The notes under the pieces are model-generated. The model was not told where the DNA came from, searched no databases, and worked only from the letters and a program-made list of their open reading frames with translations. From assembly GCF_020360975.1 (NCBI RefSeq), contig NW_025408679.1:1674001-1738000 (forward strand): 64,000 bases of DNA, in the 5' to 3' direction. This DNA comes from Hirsutella rhossiliensis (taxonomy: Eukaryota > Ascomycota > Sordariomycetes > Hypocreales > Ophiocordycipitaceae). Of this stretch, positions 39,783 to 49,562 are shown one piece after another (positions within the stretch are counted from its first letter, which is position 1; the number at the start of each line of letters is the position of its first letter). The translations under genes and the position numbers were made by a program.

Positions 39783-41018
39783 TTATCGACCCTTTGTTGC
39801 AATTTGGGGTCGTCTCGTAACGCTCTTTTTTGCCCTCTCGCAAAGTCGGTCGTTCCTTTCGAATCGAGAAGGTCGTAATTCATCAAATACCTGCCAACAG
39901 CCTGACAGTGAGTGTGTAGAAAGGTCGCACGCTGGGCAACGGTCTCTTTGTCGATAAGCTGGTAAGGGTTCTCTTCGGTGCGCTGGTGAGGGCGTTCTTC
40001 TTCCTCGAGGGGTGGCCGGGGATGCGTCTCTTTTGGCTCGTTTTTCCTTAGGTGCCTCGTTGGAAGAAGAATCGTCGTCTATATCGTTAGTAAGAAAACC
40101 ACTACCTCTTTTAATCCCTCCGTACGACCGTTTGGGCTGTTGCTCCGCAATTTCCCGGACTTTCCTAGCTGCAAGTTGGTAGGTCCACTGTGTTGAAGAA
40201 GCCGCTGCTAGGGAAGGTGCTGGTGCGGTCCTTGTCGTATAAGGTCGAAGGGCCTTATAGTGGTTAAATTGCGCAATAGCAGCTTCTTCGTCAAGCTTTC
40301 GGCTCTCTTCCTGAAAGACTGTTGCATAGCCGTCACTTAGGTGCCTAATCACATTAGCAAGGTCACGCAACCACTGGCCTGTAAGGGCTTCAGTAAGAAA
40401 ATAGAGGTCTGCATCCTCCATAATCTCTTCCCATTCTGTTAGCCAGTCCGAAAGGCTCGTTCTTGGCCCGTAGCTTTGAATATGACTGTGGTATTGCCTC
40501 CTGATCCGTTCAGTCATAAAGCCGGGAGTAGGGGCCGTCGAAGTCTCTAGTTTGATTAGCCACTGACGAAGGGAGTCACCTTCCCTCAAAGAGGTCAGCT
40601 TTGCCTTGCTGACTGAGTCCGTAATAGCTGATCTAGCTGCTGTAATAAGCTTTATCTCGTAGAGATATCGCTTTCGTCGAGTCTCGTAGTCATTAGCCGC
40701 ATTTCCATACGCCTTTTGCTGCGAAGCTGTAAGATCAGTATATCTAATTGCAGCAGGAACAGCACTAATAGCAGCAGGAACGGCACTAGCTGTGGCCGAA
40801 CGAATGTTAGCGGAAGGTTGGGAGGTAGCTGCGTCGGCTGCGGTAGGCGAGAAATCAGCGTATTGGGGTTCTCGAGGAAGGGTGAATGGCTGCGCGTTAT
40901 CTTCAAAGAGAAGATGGTGAATCGAAAAGTCCGTATGAGATCGAAGCTCTTTTATCCATTGATCCCAATCTTGGGGCTCCGAAAGAATTGTTCGTCGTGA
41001 TGCTAGGTTCTTCGACAT
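39783..41018 (-). CDS. Copia-3 Gag with CCHC zinc knuckle
   Basis: An open frame of 411 codons from ATG 41018, about 100 bp inside the 5' LTR. The start RTILSEPQDWDQWIKELRSH contains the W..W block of Copia Gag. The middle has SLREGDSLRQWLIKLE and DADLYFLTEALTGQWLRDL. The knuckle reads CPACDLSTHSLSGC (C-x2-C-x4-H-x4-C). After the knuckle the expected continuation (KGTTDFARGQ, QRVDKIRKEQA) is in the frame one base downstream, so the last 25 or so residues of this frame are probably not native. It should form the particle that packages the RNA. Confidence 0.8.
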   Translation of the reverse strand: MSKNLASRRTILSEPQDWDQWIKELRSHTDFSIHHLLFEDNAQPFTLPREPQYADFSPTAADAATSQPSANIRSATASAVPAAISAVPAAIRYTDLTASQQKAYGNAANDYETRRKRYLYEIKLITAARSAITDSVSKAKLTSLREGDSLRQWLIKLETSTAPTPGFMTERIRRQYHSHIQSYGPRTSLSDWLTEWEEIMEDADLYFLTEALTGQWLRDLANVIRHLSDGYATVFQEESRKLDEEAAIAQFNHYKALRPYTTRTAPAPSLAAASSTQWTYQLAARKVREIAEQQPKRSYGGIKRGSGFLTNDIDDDSSSNEAPKEKRAKRDASPATPRGRRTPSPAHRREPLPAYRQRDRCPACDLSTHSLSGCWQVFDELRPSRFERNDRLCERAKKSVTRRPQIATKGR

Positions 41019-41107
41019 CTTCGCTGACTGTATAATTTGAGAAGCAACAAAGATGAAGAAAGGCTGGTTGCAATCTGCACACCGGAAGTTACAGAAACTC
41101 TGTTTCT

Positions 41108-41121
41108 CCCGGGCTCATAAC
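41108..41121 (-). promoter_or_regulatory. Copia-3 primer binding site (half-tRNA-iMet)
   Basis: The minus strand reads GTTATGAGCCCGGG directly after the LTR. It is the complement of GGGCTCATAAC, the anticodon arm of initiator tRNA-Met, as used by Drosophila copia and many fungal Copia elements. Confidence 0.7.
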
Positions 41122-41548
41122 TCTCACGAAGAGAGCATGCAAGTGGGCATTGATTGTGTAACGATGGGTATGATTTGTTGTATTTCGTTGTGTCTTTTCT
41201 TGTGTCTGTGCTCTTGCAATGCCCTCTTCTAGGCTCCCTATTTATATCCCTTGGTTCCCTATTGATATCCCCTTCTCAGTTGTATAGGTACAATATCTAG
41301 GAGGCTGGGCTTCTTTCCCCAGCCCCCCCTTTGCATACTGACCTTCCTTAGTCGCCTAGGGCTCTTTCAGCTTCCCCCGTATATGCAGTCTCTCTACAGC
41401 CTGTGTGGCTGCCTAATGCGGTCTCCTAATAGTCTTCTGCAGCCTCAGAACTCTCTGCAGGCTGCCTTTCTGTCTAGCCCGTCGGGGCCCTTAGCTGTAT
41501 ACCCCTTATGGGACCCCGAGCTCAAGATCTCAGACGTGCTTCGCGACA
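41122..41548 (-). repeat. Copia-3 5' LTR
   Basis: 427 bp, bordered internally by the primer binding site. Confidence 0.9.
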
Positions 41549-41565
41549 CCTGGCATCGCAAAATG

Positions 41566-43360
41566 GCAATTTCGACCCATAATCTCCTTTGCTTTCCACT
41601 CTTGCTCATCCTCCACCACCCGTCATTAATGCATCCAAAAAGGCCTCGTTCGATCTATACAGAGGTCATGATGGCTGAGGCAATCCTCGATGTCACTGAT
41701 AAAGGTCTGTCGCAGCGCCGGGCTTGTCAGAAATGAGGGATACCCCAGAGGACTATTTCCAACAGAATGCGAAGTCAGTCGGCATTAACTGACCAGAATC
41801 AGCCTGGAAAGTACTTATCCAGAGACCAGGGGGCCAACTTGGATGCCTGGACTCTTCGCCAAGAATCTCTGGGTTATTTTCCGTCCCAGAGTCAAATTCG
41901 CGCCTGCGTAGTTGCCGTTCTGAAAAAGCAAGGCTGCGACTCAAAATTGGGACGTCATCGGGTAGAAAAGCTCATTCAACGTCATCCAAAACTTAGAAGC
42001 AAGGTCGGTAGGCATTATGAAGCCAACCGATTCGACTCATTTACTCCCAAAGCAGTGCACTGGTACTTTGACATCAGGGAGAAAGAGTACGGGTGGATCA
42101 AGCCAGAGAACACCGTGAACATTGATGAATGGGGGATTATGTCGGGCTTTGGTTTGCAATGGACTCTCCATAAGCGATACAAGTCAACCCGATTTCTTTG
42201 CTAAGTCTAGACAGTCTGGTGGTTAGAGATCGGACCCCAAACGGAAGACTCTTCTCAATGGACCCCAGTCCCGCGGTTGGACCACTTTTCTAGAGGCCAT
42301 CACCGCCAACGGGCGCACCTTGACTCCAGGCATCATATTTAAGGATAGAAGCCTCCAGAAACAGTGGTTTAAGGAGGAGTTTCGGAGATTTGCGGACTGG
42401 CACTACATAAATTCACCAAGTGGATGGACGGACAACCACATTGCCGTTGAATGGCTTGATGAAGTTTATTTGCCTCAGACGCGACCTCAAGACGACTCTG
42501 AGGCCATGCTTGTCATTCTGGATGGATACGGGTCATGCAACTGTTCGTCCTTTATATTTATGGCATTGAGGCCCTGCTGATTGACGATAGAATAAGTGGA
42601 TGGCTACGTGCTTTCTGAGTTGTTATCTTTCATCTTACTGTTCTCATGGCCTCCAGCCATTAGACAATGGAGTTTTAAATGCTATAAAGGCAGCCTACAG
42701 GAAGGAGCTTGACGGACTGGCGTCTTTGACGAATTCCACGCCTGTTGACAAGGTCAACTTTATACGTGCGTATGCCACGGCACGTCAAACGAGACTGACA
42801 ACAAGAAACATCTTGTCCGGTTGGAGAACCACTGGAAATTGGCCAATTTCGCGATTCAAGGCGTCGGGTAATCCTGAGATCCAAGAAGACAAAGTTGCGG
42901 CATCCCCGGAATATAGGCCGGTTTTGGACTTTGACGACACCCTGAAATCCAGCCACCATATTGTGATCTTGGCAAGGCCAGAACACCTACGACTCGGAGG
43001 CAATATGCCAAAATAGATAAAGGCTGGGAAACTCAAGAACAGACACTAGCAGAACATGTTGATAAAATTGCTAGGCTGGAGGAGGAAGTGGACAGGCTGA
43101 AGAGATGAAGAAAGAGAAGAGCGATCCCTAACTCAATTAGACGCTTCATGTGCCTCGCCGAAGCTTTGGCGGCCGGTGAGATTGTCCCCGAGCTCGGGGT
43201 CCAAAGAAAGCGGCTGTGGTGAATTGCGACTCGGAGGAGGAGGAGGTGGAGGAGGAGACGGAGACAGCTTCGGTGATTGAGATCAGCGTATCTGGGTCTT
43301 CCAGCGCACTACCCGACCCGGTCGCGTCATGCAAAGACAAAAAGCCAAGTAGTGTGATGT
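41566..43360 (+). pseudogene. Fot1/pogo-type transposase, 5' truncated and frameshifted
   Basis: From 41630 the strand reads RSIYTEVMMAEAILDVTDKGLSQRRA (helix-turn-helix), then a CENP-B-like domain (LDAWTLRQESLGYFPSQSQIRA, LGRHRVEKLIQRHPKL). The DDE domain follows with ENTVNIDEWGIMSGFG, then, in other frames, MLVILDGYGSC and HGLQPLDNGVLNAIKAAY. The tail includes NILSGWRTTGNWPISRF and a coiled part (LEEEVDRL), and RRFMCLAEALAAGE near 43150. Frames change at least four times. The left end was lost at the Copia-3 junction, so no inverted repeat is visible. The protein resembles the one in 44140-46318. Confidence 0.8.
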
Positions 43361-43732
43361 AGCTTTTCTATTTACATCTCGATAATTGGCTGAAATATAA
43401 GGGAGAGGGAAGGGGGGGGAGGGGGCAAAAAGGAGGGTAAGCGTGGTATTCCTCTTCAGGCATATCTTTACCATCCTTCAAACATCGAGTGCACTCAACC
43501 GAAACAACAGCCATCATGGCTAAGGTGGTCCCAACTTCGAAGCATCACACGCCATCTCTGAGATCTGGACAAAGCCTGGGGTATCACAGACCTTTCCTTC
43601 GCCGTCCCATCTGCCCTGCTACCCATCCACGGAACACCTACAACACTATCGTGGACTTATATATTGCGGGGCATTCCAGCGGCAACAAAGGGCAGAGGCA
43701 CATGGTGCAGGATAACTGATCACCAAGATCCG
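43361..43732. other. No supported gene; contains a G-rich tract
   Basis: 43399-43440 is purine- and G-rich (GGGAGAGGGAAGGGGGGGGAGGGGG), a possible quadruplex-forming run. Otherwise only short frames are seen. Confidence 0.4.
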
Positions 43733-43969
43733 ATGCCCCGACCAACTGTCTCTGCCGAGGGTAACTCGGGCTTGCGCGAGGTTGTATCGGATAAATCGAG
43801 CAGCGCGGAAGAGTAGCCTGGAGGAGCACCCGCTGAGACACCCACAGCAAACAGTGTTGCAGACTTCTTCCGCGTCAAGAAACTGACCACAGCGCCAGAA
43901 AAGAAGGTGGAGGATGCTTGCCTTGTGCGGCCCAGCAGACGTGCCCCAAGAGGAAGCAAAGTCTACTGA
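43733..43969 (+). pseudogene. Unrecognised protein fragment with one in-frame stop
   Basis: The frame from ATG 43733 reads MPRPTVSAEGNSGLREVVSD, meets TAG at 43814, and continues in the same frame with TPTANSVADFFRVKKLTTAPEKKV to a TGA at 43967. Open sequence also extends upstream of the ATG. The steady composition across the stop suggests a former coding region, perhaps a gene tail. I do not recognise a family. It lies between two pogo-type elements and could belong to the gene cut at 46319. Confidence 0.25.
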
Positions 43970-44139
43970 CTGGATCGCCACGTGGCATTAAGAAGCGCCA
44001 TAGCCACACAGGCATGTTAGAAGGCGTACATGGTACAGAAATACATGTAGCGTCAGTGCACATAATGTATCTTTGGCGGGCTCTAACAGGAGCGCACCCC
44101 GACAACGTTGTTTTCCTAGTGTGTGAAGACAGGATATTA

Positions 44140-44218
44140 CCATGCCCCACCCCCCTTTCGGTAACACCCACCTTTCGGTAGCGCAATTGAAAAAAACTCC
44201 ACCAAAAGTCTACCATTT
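44140..44218 (+). repeat. 79-bp terminal inverted repeat, left
   Basis: Perfect reverse complement of 46240-46318. Confidence 0.95.
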
Positions 44219-44447
44219 GAACTACATGAAATATGACCAGAACTCGAGATTATAAACACCAAAAATATATCATTCCGTAGATAAATGGACGCTCCTATCT
44301 GCACCGCGCTTTTTACCACTCTCCCGGATCTGGTGGTGACAAAGGGCCTCAGGTGCCGTCCTGACTTCCATCACTGAAGCTGACTCCACCTCCGAGACCA
44401 CCTCCTCCTCGATCGCAGAATTCGGCACAACGGGCATCTCTTGACTT

Positions 44448-45760
44448 CTACTTTGGGAATGGCTTCCTGGGCCACAAAGCTTCACTAAGAGTCATAAAAC
44501 GTCTGTTCGCGTTCTGATTCGCTCTCCTCTTCTTGCTTCTCTGCAGCCGGGCCACTTCTGCCTCCAGCTTCGCAATTCTGTTGCTGTGCTCAGCAACCGT
44601 TTGTTCTTGGGCTTCAGAGCCTCTAGTGATCACAGCGTAACTCATCCGAGTGCTAGGAGCCTTGTTCTTTCGAAATCGCGAATCTGGCGGCTGGTTCTTG
44701 GGTGTATCATCAGGAGCCAAAGCGGCGCAGAATTTGTAGATGTCTCTACCGGATCTGCGTGAATATCTGCATGCCGGAATGCCTCGGATCGTGAGATTGG
44801 CCAATTTCCAGTGACCCTCCAGCTGGACAACATATTCTTTGCTGTCATTCCGACCTCACGTGCTTTGGCATGGGCGCATATAAACTTGACCTTATCAACG
44901 GGGGCAGAATCCGTCAGACAAGTTAAATTCTGAAGTTATTTCCGATGCGCCGCTTTGAAAGCCTTGAAAACACCGTTATTCAGTGGCTGAAGGCCATGAG
45001 AGCAGTGGGAAGGAAGGTAACAGCAGTAGACGTTGTTCAAAACGCACGTGGCCATCCATGCATCCTGGTCCCGGTTAATAGTGATTTCTAGGAGATAAAT
45101 ACGGAAACGCACCGTTTCATGGCTTTCATGTCCATTTAATATGATCAGCCTAGCACCGACTCATCGGCAGGCTGCGTCTCAGGCAAATAGACTCTCTCAA
45201 GCCACTCAATAGCGACAGGTGGTCCATCCATCCGTTCGGCGAGGTAATGTAATTCCGGTCGGCAATTTTGCCGAATTCCGTCACGAACCACTCTTTCTGG
45301 AGTTCTTTGCCCTTGAAAATGATACCAGGAGTAAGGGCACGGCCATCCGCAGTGATGGCTTCGATAAATGAGGTCTAGTTGCGGGACTGTGGTCCCTTCA
45401 GCAGGGCCTTCCGTTTTGGGTCTGTACTGCAAACCACAAGACTTTCCAAACCTGGAGAAAAGACGCTGGTTAGTTGGAATAATGAACGGCAAGTCAAACG
45501 CTCACCAAAGCCAACATCATACCGCCCTCGGCGACATTCACGATATTCTCCGGTTTAATCCGCCCATACCCTTGTCCCTGATATCGCAGTACCAGTGAAC
45601 CGCCCGAGGCGTGAAAGTGTTAAACCTGTTAGCTTCCTGACGTCTTTCACGCTTGTTTTGATCTCCGGATGGCGATTGATGAATTTGGTGGACCGGCTGC
45701 GGCCTGCTGTCCGCTTGTTGTTCAGTTGCGTTTTAGAGTCTCACGCAGGCGTGGATCGGT
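44448..45760 (-). pseudogene. Fot1/pogo-type transposase, degenerate
   Basis: On the minus strand, pieces in alternating frames follow the usual order. KTSVKDVRKLTGLTLSR near 45650 belongs to the DNA-binding region. SFIEAITADGRALTPGIIFKGKELQKEW, cited as blocks near 45350, and AIEWLERVYLPET near 45200 belong to the DDE domain. KNMLSSWRVTGNWPISRSEAF near 44800 is the tail, with a C-terminal coiled coil (HSNRIAKLEAEVARLQRSKK) and NRRFMTLSEALWPRKPF near 44470. At least four shifts and stops break it. It is closest to the transposase at 41566-43360. Confidence 0.75.
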
Positions 45761-46239
45761 CTATTGGAGGGAGCAGAGCCAAGAGACTCTTGACAGATGA
45801 TATAGGAGACAAACCGAGCCTTATGATTCTTTCTCAAGTGTTTGCGAGCCTGGATCTGATCAACCAGGGCTGCTTGGACTTTTGTCAGTCAGAATCATGC
45901 TGCCGAGGTATGTCGTACTTTTTGAGCGGCGCGATACTGTGACAAGACGTTGTTTGTGATTTACTATATGACAGTTGCGTTTTTAGCCTCAACGTAGACA
46001 CGTCAAGGCCGTTTTGAGGTCTTTTTGGACATGTGGTGGAGGAATAATGAGAATAATCATCGTCGGGAGGGAGAGGAAGATTACGCGGCTGAATGGTAAT
46101 TTCGCGCGCAACATTCACACAGAACACAGCGCCCTGTAGAAATATTTAACTACCAAAAACTGGAATTCGGTCAATTCTCTATCCGCTCCAAGTGACTGCT
46201 TGCGAATATCTTTAAAGTTGGCTGCAATCGGTGTAAGTG

Positions 46240-46318
46240 AAATGGTAGACTTTTGGTGGAGTTTTTTTCAATTGCGCTACCGAAAGGTGGGTGTTACCGA
46301 AAGGGGGGTGGGGCATGG
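46240..46318 (-). repeat. 79-bp terminal inverted repeat, right
   Basis: Perfect reverse complement of 44140-44218. Confidence 0.95.
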
Positions 46319-46320
46319 TA

Positions 46321-46874
46321 TCGAGCAACATTAAGGAGTACCGAGCAAGGCGCCGCCAGGCCGTTCCGGGTTGTCTAGCCTTCTTTTCACGTACGTCACC
46401 GGGCTTCACCTGAGTGCTGGGCTCGTCGGGGGTGACAGACCGCCTCCCTTCCGAATTGTTTTCTGCGAACAGATTTTCGAGGAGACTTGTATCAAACTCG
46501 AAAGACGCATCTGATAGCCAGGCTATGTCGTCCTCAAGCTGGTTCGCGTCTGCAGCTGCTTGGTCACGGCTTGGATCCGGGTCAACGTGCTCGATAGAAT
46601 GGACAGCCGGAACAGTTGTGTTCTCGGTGGAGTGGTTCGGCACATCTGCTATGCCGTGCGGCTCCACGGTACCAGCGTTGTCAGAGGCTCTGCGCCTATG
46701 TCCAGCAGTATTATCAGCTGTGCTCCTAGGGGCTGACTCCGCGTCGTTAGAGCTTGTGTCCGGAAACTCGTATGGATCGGCTGGCGCGCTGCGCGGTGAT
46801 TGCGGTGGAGGAGGGCGTCTTCCCGCGCTCCGCCTCGAGGTTTTTTGCCCATTCGCGCGACGGTCGGATGGCAT
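46321..46874 (-). pseudogene. Unrecognised acidic protein, 3' end cut by a pogo element
   Basis: ATG at 46874 (upstream in-frame Met also possible) opens MPSDRRANGQKTSRRSAG, a basic start with a polyproline patch. Ser/Asp/Glu-rich low complexity follows, then LEDDIAWLSDASFEFDTSLLENLF, a stretch that could form an acidic amphipathic helix as in transcription activators. It ends GTAWRRLARYSLMLLD at the TA where the pogo element sits, so the C-terminus is displaced or lost. The other side of the element (44137 and below) gives no convincing continuation. No family was recognised. Confidence 0.4.
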
Positions 46875-47884
46875 GGATTGAAGCAGCGCACGGCTCTGTC
46901 GATACGCCTGTGAGGTGACCAAAGGGCCGCAAAGGCACAAGGGACAAAGCCGACGGCCACATATGCCTGCTTCTATGGACCTCAACCCACTCACTATACA
47001 CCAGTATTTGGTTAAATCTATAACGCACACCTGATTTGCCTATCAAGGTGGCAATAGCCACAACTGGATGGATTGACAGGCCCAGAAGGTGCTGCGGCTA
47101 CGGTGAGTCCTGTAATGCGCACGCAAGTGGCTAAGTGCTCCCCATGACGTCGTTGCTGTGCCCACTCTGGACTTGCATCCGCATGCGCGCGCCAGCACAT
47201 CGTGTACAAGGCAGATGAATGCGGGTGTTAGCTATGGAAGAACGCGTGCGGGAATGTGCAGACTTGTCCAGATATAACCTCGACAGAAATGCTTCGTCAG
47301 TAGAATCCATGTGCCTCAACGATGTGATTGAAAAGAAGACGCCGGCAATTTGAACGAGACCCGGCGGCTCCTGGCCCCTCGACAGTTGCTATTCTGTGCT
47401 GCCCTAGACTTCAGCGCCGCCTTGATTGGCGCCAGTGCTCGCTGAACCTGCTTCACGGTCGCCGCCTCGTGCGGTTCGTCGCGCAGTATGCAGTCAAAGA
47501 ATGCCTCCATGTCCTTCTCAGACGTATCATCAAGGCCTCCACCCTTCTCGTCAGCATCTCACAGTGATTATATTATGAACGGGTGTTCGTACAAGATTGA
47601 TTGTCCGGTAGGTCTGTGGCGCCTCCGGCGGCCGGAGCGCTGGTCGTCTCCGGTACACGCTCCATCATCTCCTTGGAATTGCCTTGTGGGAATCGCGATG
47701 CTCATGCCTACGAGTTATAGCAAAATCTGATTTTGGTTACACATGGTGGACGAGTCAGGCGCGCCATATTCTGGAGAATGGTATCGTGTAACAAAGTCGC
47801 AATGCTTAAGTAGTCAATTCCGCGCCGTCCCGGATTAAGCGAGTCATGCATCTGATGCTACGTGCACCTTTGGCCTGGCTTCGT
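46875..47884. other. No supported gene
   Basis: Several short frames on both strands without domains. A minus-strand upstream extension of the preceding frame reaches 47030 but lacks coding character. Confidence 0.4.
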
Positions 47885-48690
47885 CTACGGAACCGGGTAT
47901 TGCTTCTCACTGCCAAGCAGTCTGCCCCCACCACACGAGCTCCCTCTCCAAAGCCTGGGCAGCTGCCAAGATCGGCGGTTACCAAGAAATGTCTGTCCAC
48001 CCTCATGGCCAAGAATAGGCAAGCTTGAGCTTGTCACTGTCTGTGCCCGTATCCAACGCTCCACCTGCATTTGCATGATCTCTTTGAAAGCCGCTTGACT
48101 CGTGCTTGCTCTCTCCCTCGCTGCTACGGAAGGTGAGTCCCAGTACGAGCGCAGGTTTGAGAATTCTGCGGCATTCAGCAAAACCTACCCTCCGACAGCC
48201 TTGTGTATCGTGAAGACATAACCGAAGTAGTCTATCAGGGCCTTGACGGTGACTGCAATGCCCTGTATGACGGCTTGTGTTCCAATGTCACTTCCTTCGG
48301 CTGTTCCGCTGCCCTGTAGCTCAATCGCGACTCGCTGAGCTCCTGTCAATTCAAACAGACGCTTTAGCTCTGTCGCGAAGTGGCGTGCTTTGTGACCCAT
48401 ATCTCACATATCGTAGCGCACAACAACTTTGCGTATCAAATTCCCAACACTACTCTCATAGACCCTTTCGCTCCAAAGAGGCTGCAGAAACTCGTGAAGG
48501 CCATCCCACCAGACCAGAAACTCATTCTCTCCGTAGAATATCTCTCTGGCCTCTGCTGCAAAGAGCATCCCGAGGGCGTCGGTTCTCGTCGCAAGATCTT
48601 GAAGTAGCGGAAGGCCAGAGATGCCAGGGTTGAAGGCATTCCATTCGAATAACGGATATACAATAACAGGATCAGCCTATACAAGGTGCT
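47885..48690 (-). pseudogene. Fungal uncharacterised (F-box-neighbour-type) protein with one nonsense codon
   Basis: From about 48680 the minus strand reads YPLFEWNAFNPGISGLP, then LFAAEAREIFYGENEFLVWWDGL. The A-x-E-IFYGEN-x-F block is common in fungal uncharacterised and F-box-linked proteins. The frame reaches VVVRYDM, a TGA, and then DMGHKARHFATELKRLFELTG without a shift. A 57-bp intron (48166-48222, with GCTGAAT branch and CAG end) joins LIDYF to EFSNLRSYWDSPSVAARE. After about 60 more residues coding character fades. One nonsense codon (possibly from TGG) is the only clear defect. No ligand or role can be given. Confidence 0.4.
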
Positions 48691-49489
48691 GGCGCAGAGT
48701 CACCTTGCGACTGCCTTCTGGAGCCGTGTAAAGTTCCTCCGGCGAGCAGCAAACCAGTTTTTGACCGTCGCTATACGTCATGTTTTACTGTGGAGCGCGG
48801 ATATCAGAGCGAAGCTTCCTATTCCAGTACTATTCGATAACCGGGAGTCTTCTTAACAAGCGATCTCGTTGAATAATCACTGTTGCTGGGGAGTGTTATT
48901 TCATATCAAGTGATATACGTGATGGTGCAACACGGAACTGGTCCGAGGAAGTCGTGTCGCTATAAGTCTAGTTGTACCTGTAGCATCTCTGGAGATCTCA
49001 AATGTCCAACGGAAAGCAGCTGCTAGGCTTATGTGGACGAAGACTGTTCCGGAACTTAAGAATACAGTTGGATAATGGACTGGGGGCTTCACCTTGCGAG
49101 ACAGCTTGTCAACCTGTTCTGTAACGCCGTCTGGCTCTCCCAAAGAGATTTATACTGTACTCTAGCGACGTCACCAATTACAGTACAGTAACGTGGATGT
49201 GGCAGTTACTGCAATCTCCCCTCCCAGTAGGCTTTTCTGGGGTGTTGGCGCGGGCCTGGATACTGGTCCAGTGACTAACCTTCATGTTCATTCCAAAAAG
49301 TCGCCAAGTGGATATGGACTGCCAACGCTTGCCGTCTTCCATCGGATTACTCCATGCAGCCAGAAGAGGGTGGCATGATGGGCACAGCGCAAGCAGCTTC
49401 GGTAGCACAGCAAATGGTCTGAAAGTAATAATCGAACCTGATATATCGCCCAGTTATCCCTGAGGTTTATAACCCTTGGCTCTGTCGTA
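48691..49489. other. No supported gene
   Basis: Upstream flank of the pseudokinase gene and the previous relic. Only short frames are present. Confidence 0.4.
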
Positions 49490-49562
49490 TTGAACTATAT
49501 CATTTTCGGGTACTGTGAGGCGCGTGATGCTGCTGAGCCAATCTTGCGTTTAGATCGCCATT

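Larger units (their letters stand above)
35304..41548 (-). mobile_element. Copia-3: near-complete Ty1/Copia retrotransposon
   Basis: LTRs at 35304-35722 (419 bp) and 41122-41548 (427 bp) have ends TCTCACGAAG...CTTCGCGACA; the tip is TC instead of TG. A half-tRNA-iMet primer site follows the 5' LTR. Gag and a pol frame of about 880 codons are open. The outer flanks are GTTCA and CCTGG, with no duplication, and both flanks are truncated elements. Deletion or recombination after insertion is likely. Confidence 0.9.
44140..46318 (-). mobile_element. Fot1/pogo-type transposon with perfect 79-bp inverted repeats and TA duplication
   Basis: 44140-44218 and 46240-46318 are perfect inverted copies starting CCATGCCCCACC. 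TA flanks both ends (44138-44139 and 46319-46320). Each repeat holds two copies of CTTTCGGTA 20 bp apart. The transposase lies on the minus strand and is degenerate. Perfect long ends beside a decayed gene suggest mobilisation by a related active element. Confidence 0.95.

Noticed and set aside
46414..46881. 155-codon plus-strand frame
   Set aside because: The minus strand has the better coding character (acidic helix, Ser/Pro-rich regions), and the plus frame is its shadow.
48380..48607. 75-codon plus-strand frame that looks protein-like
   Set aside because: It has no ATG and lies antisense to the EIFYGENEF relic, which has a recognisable motif and continues across an intron.
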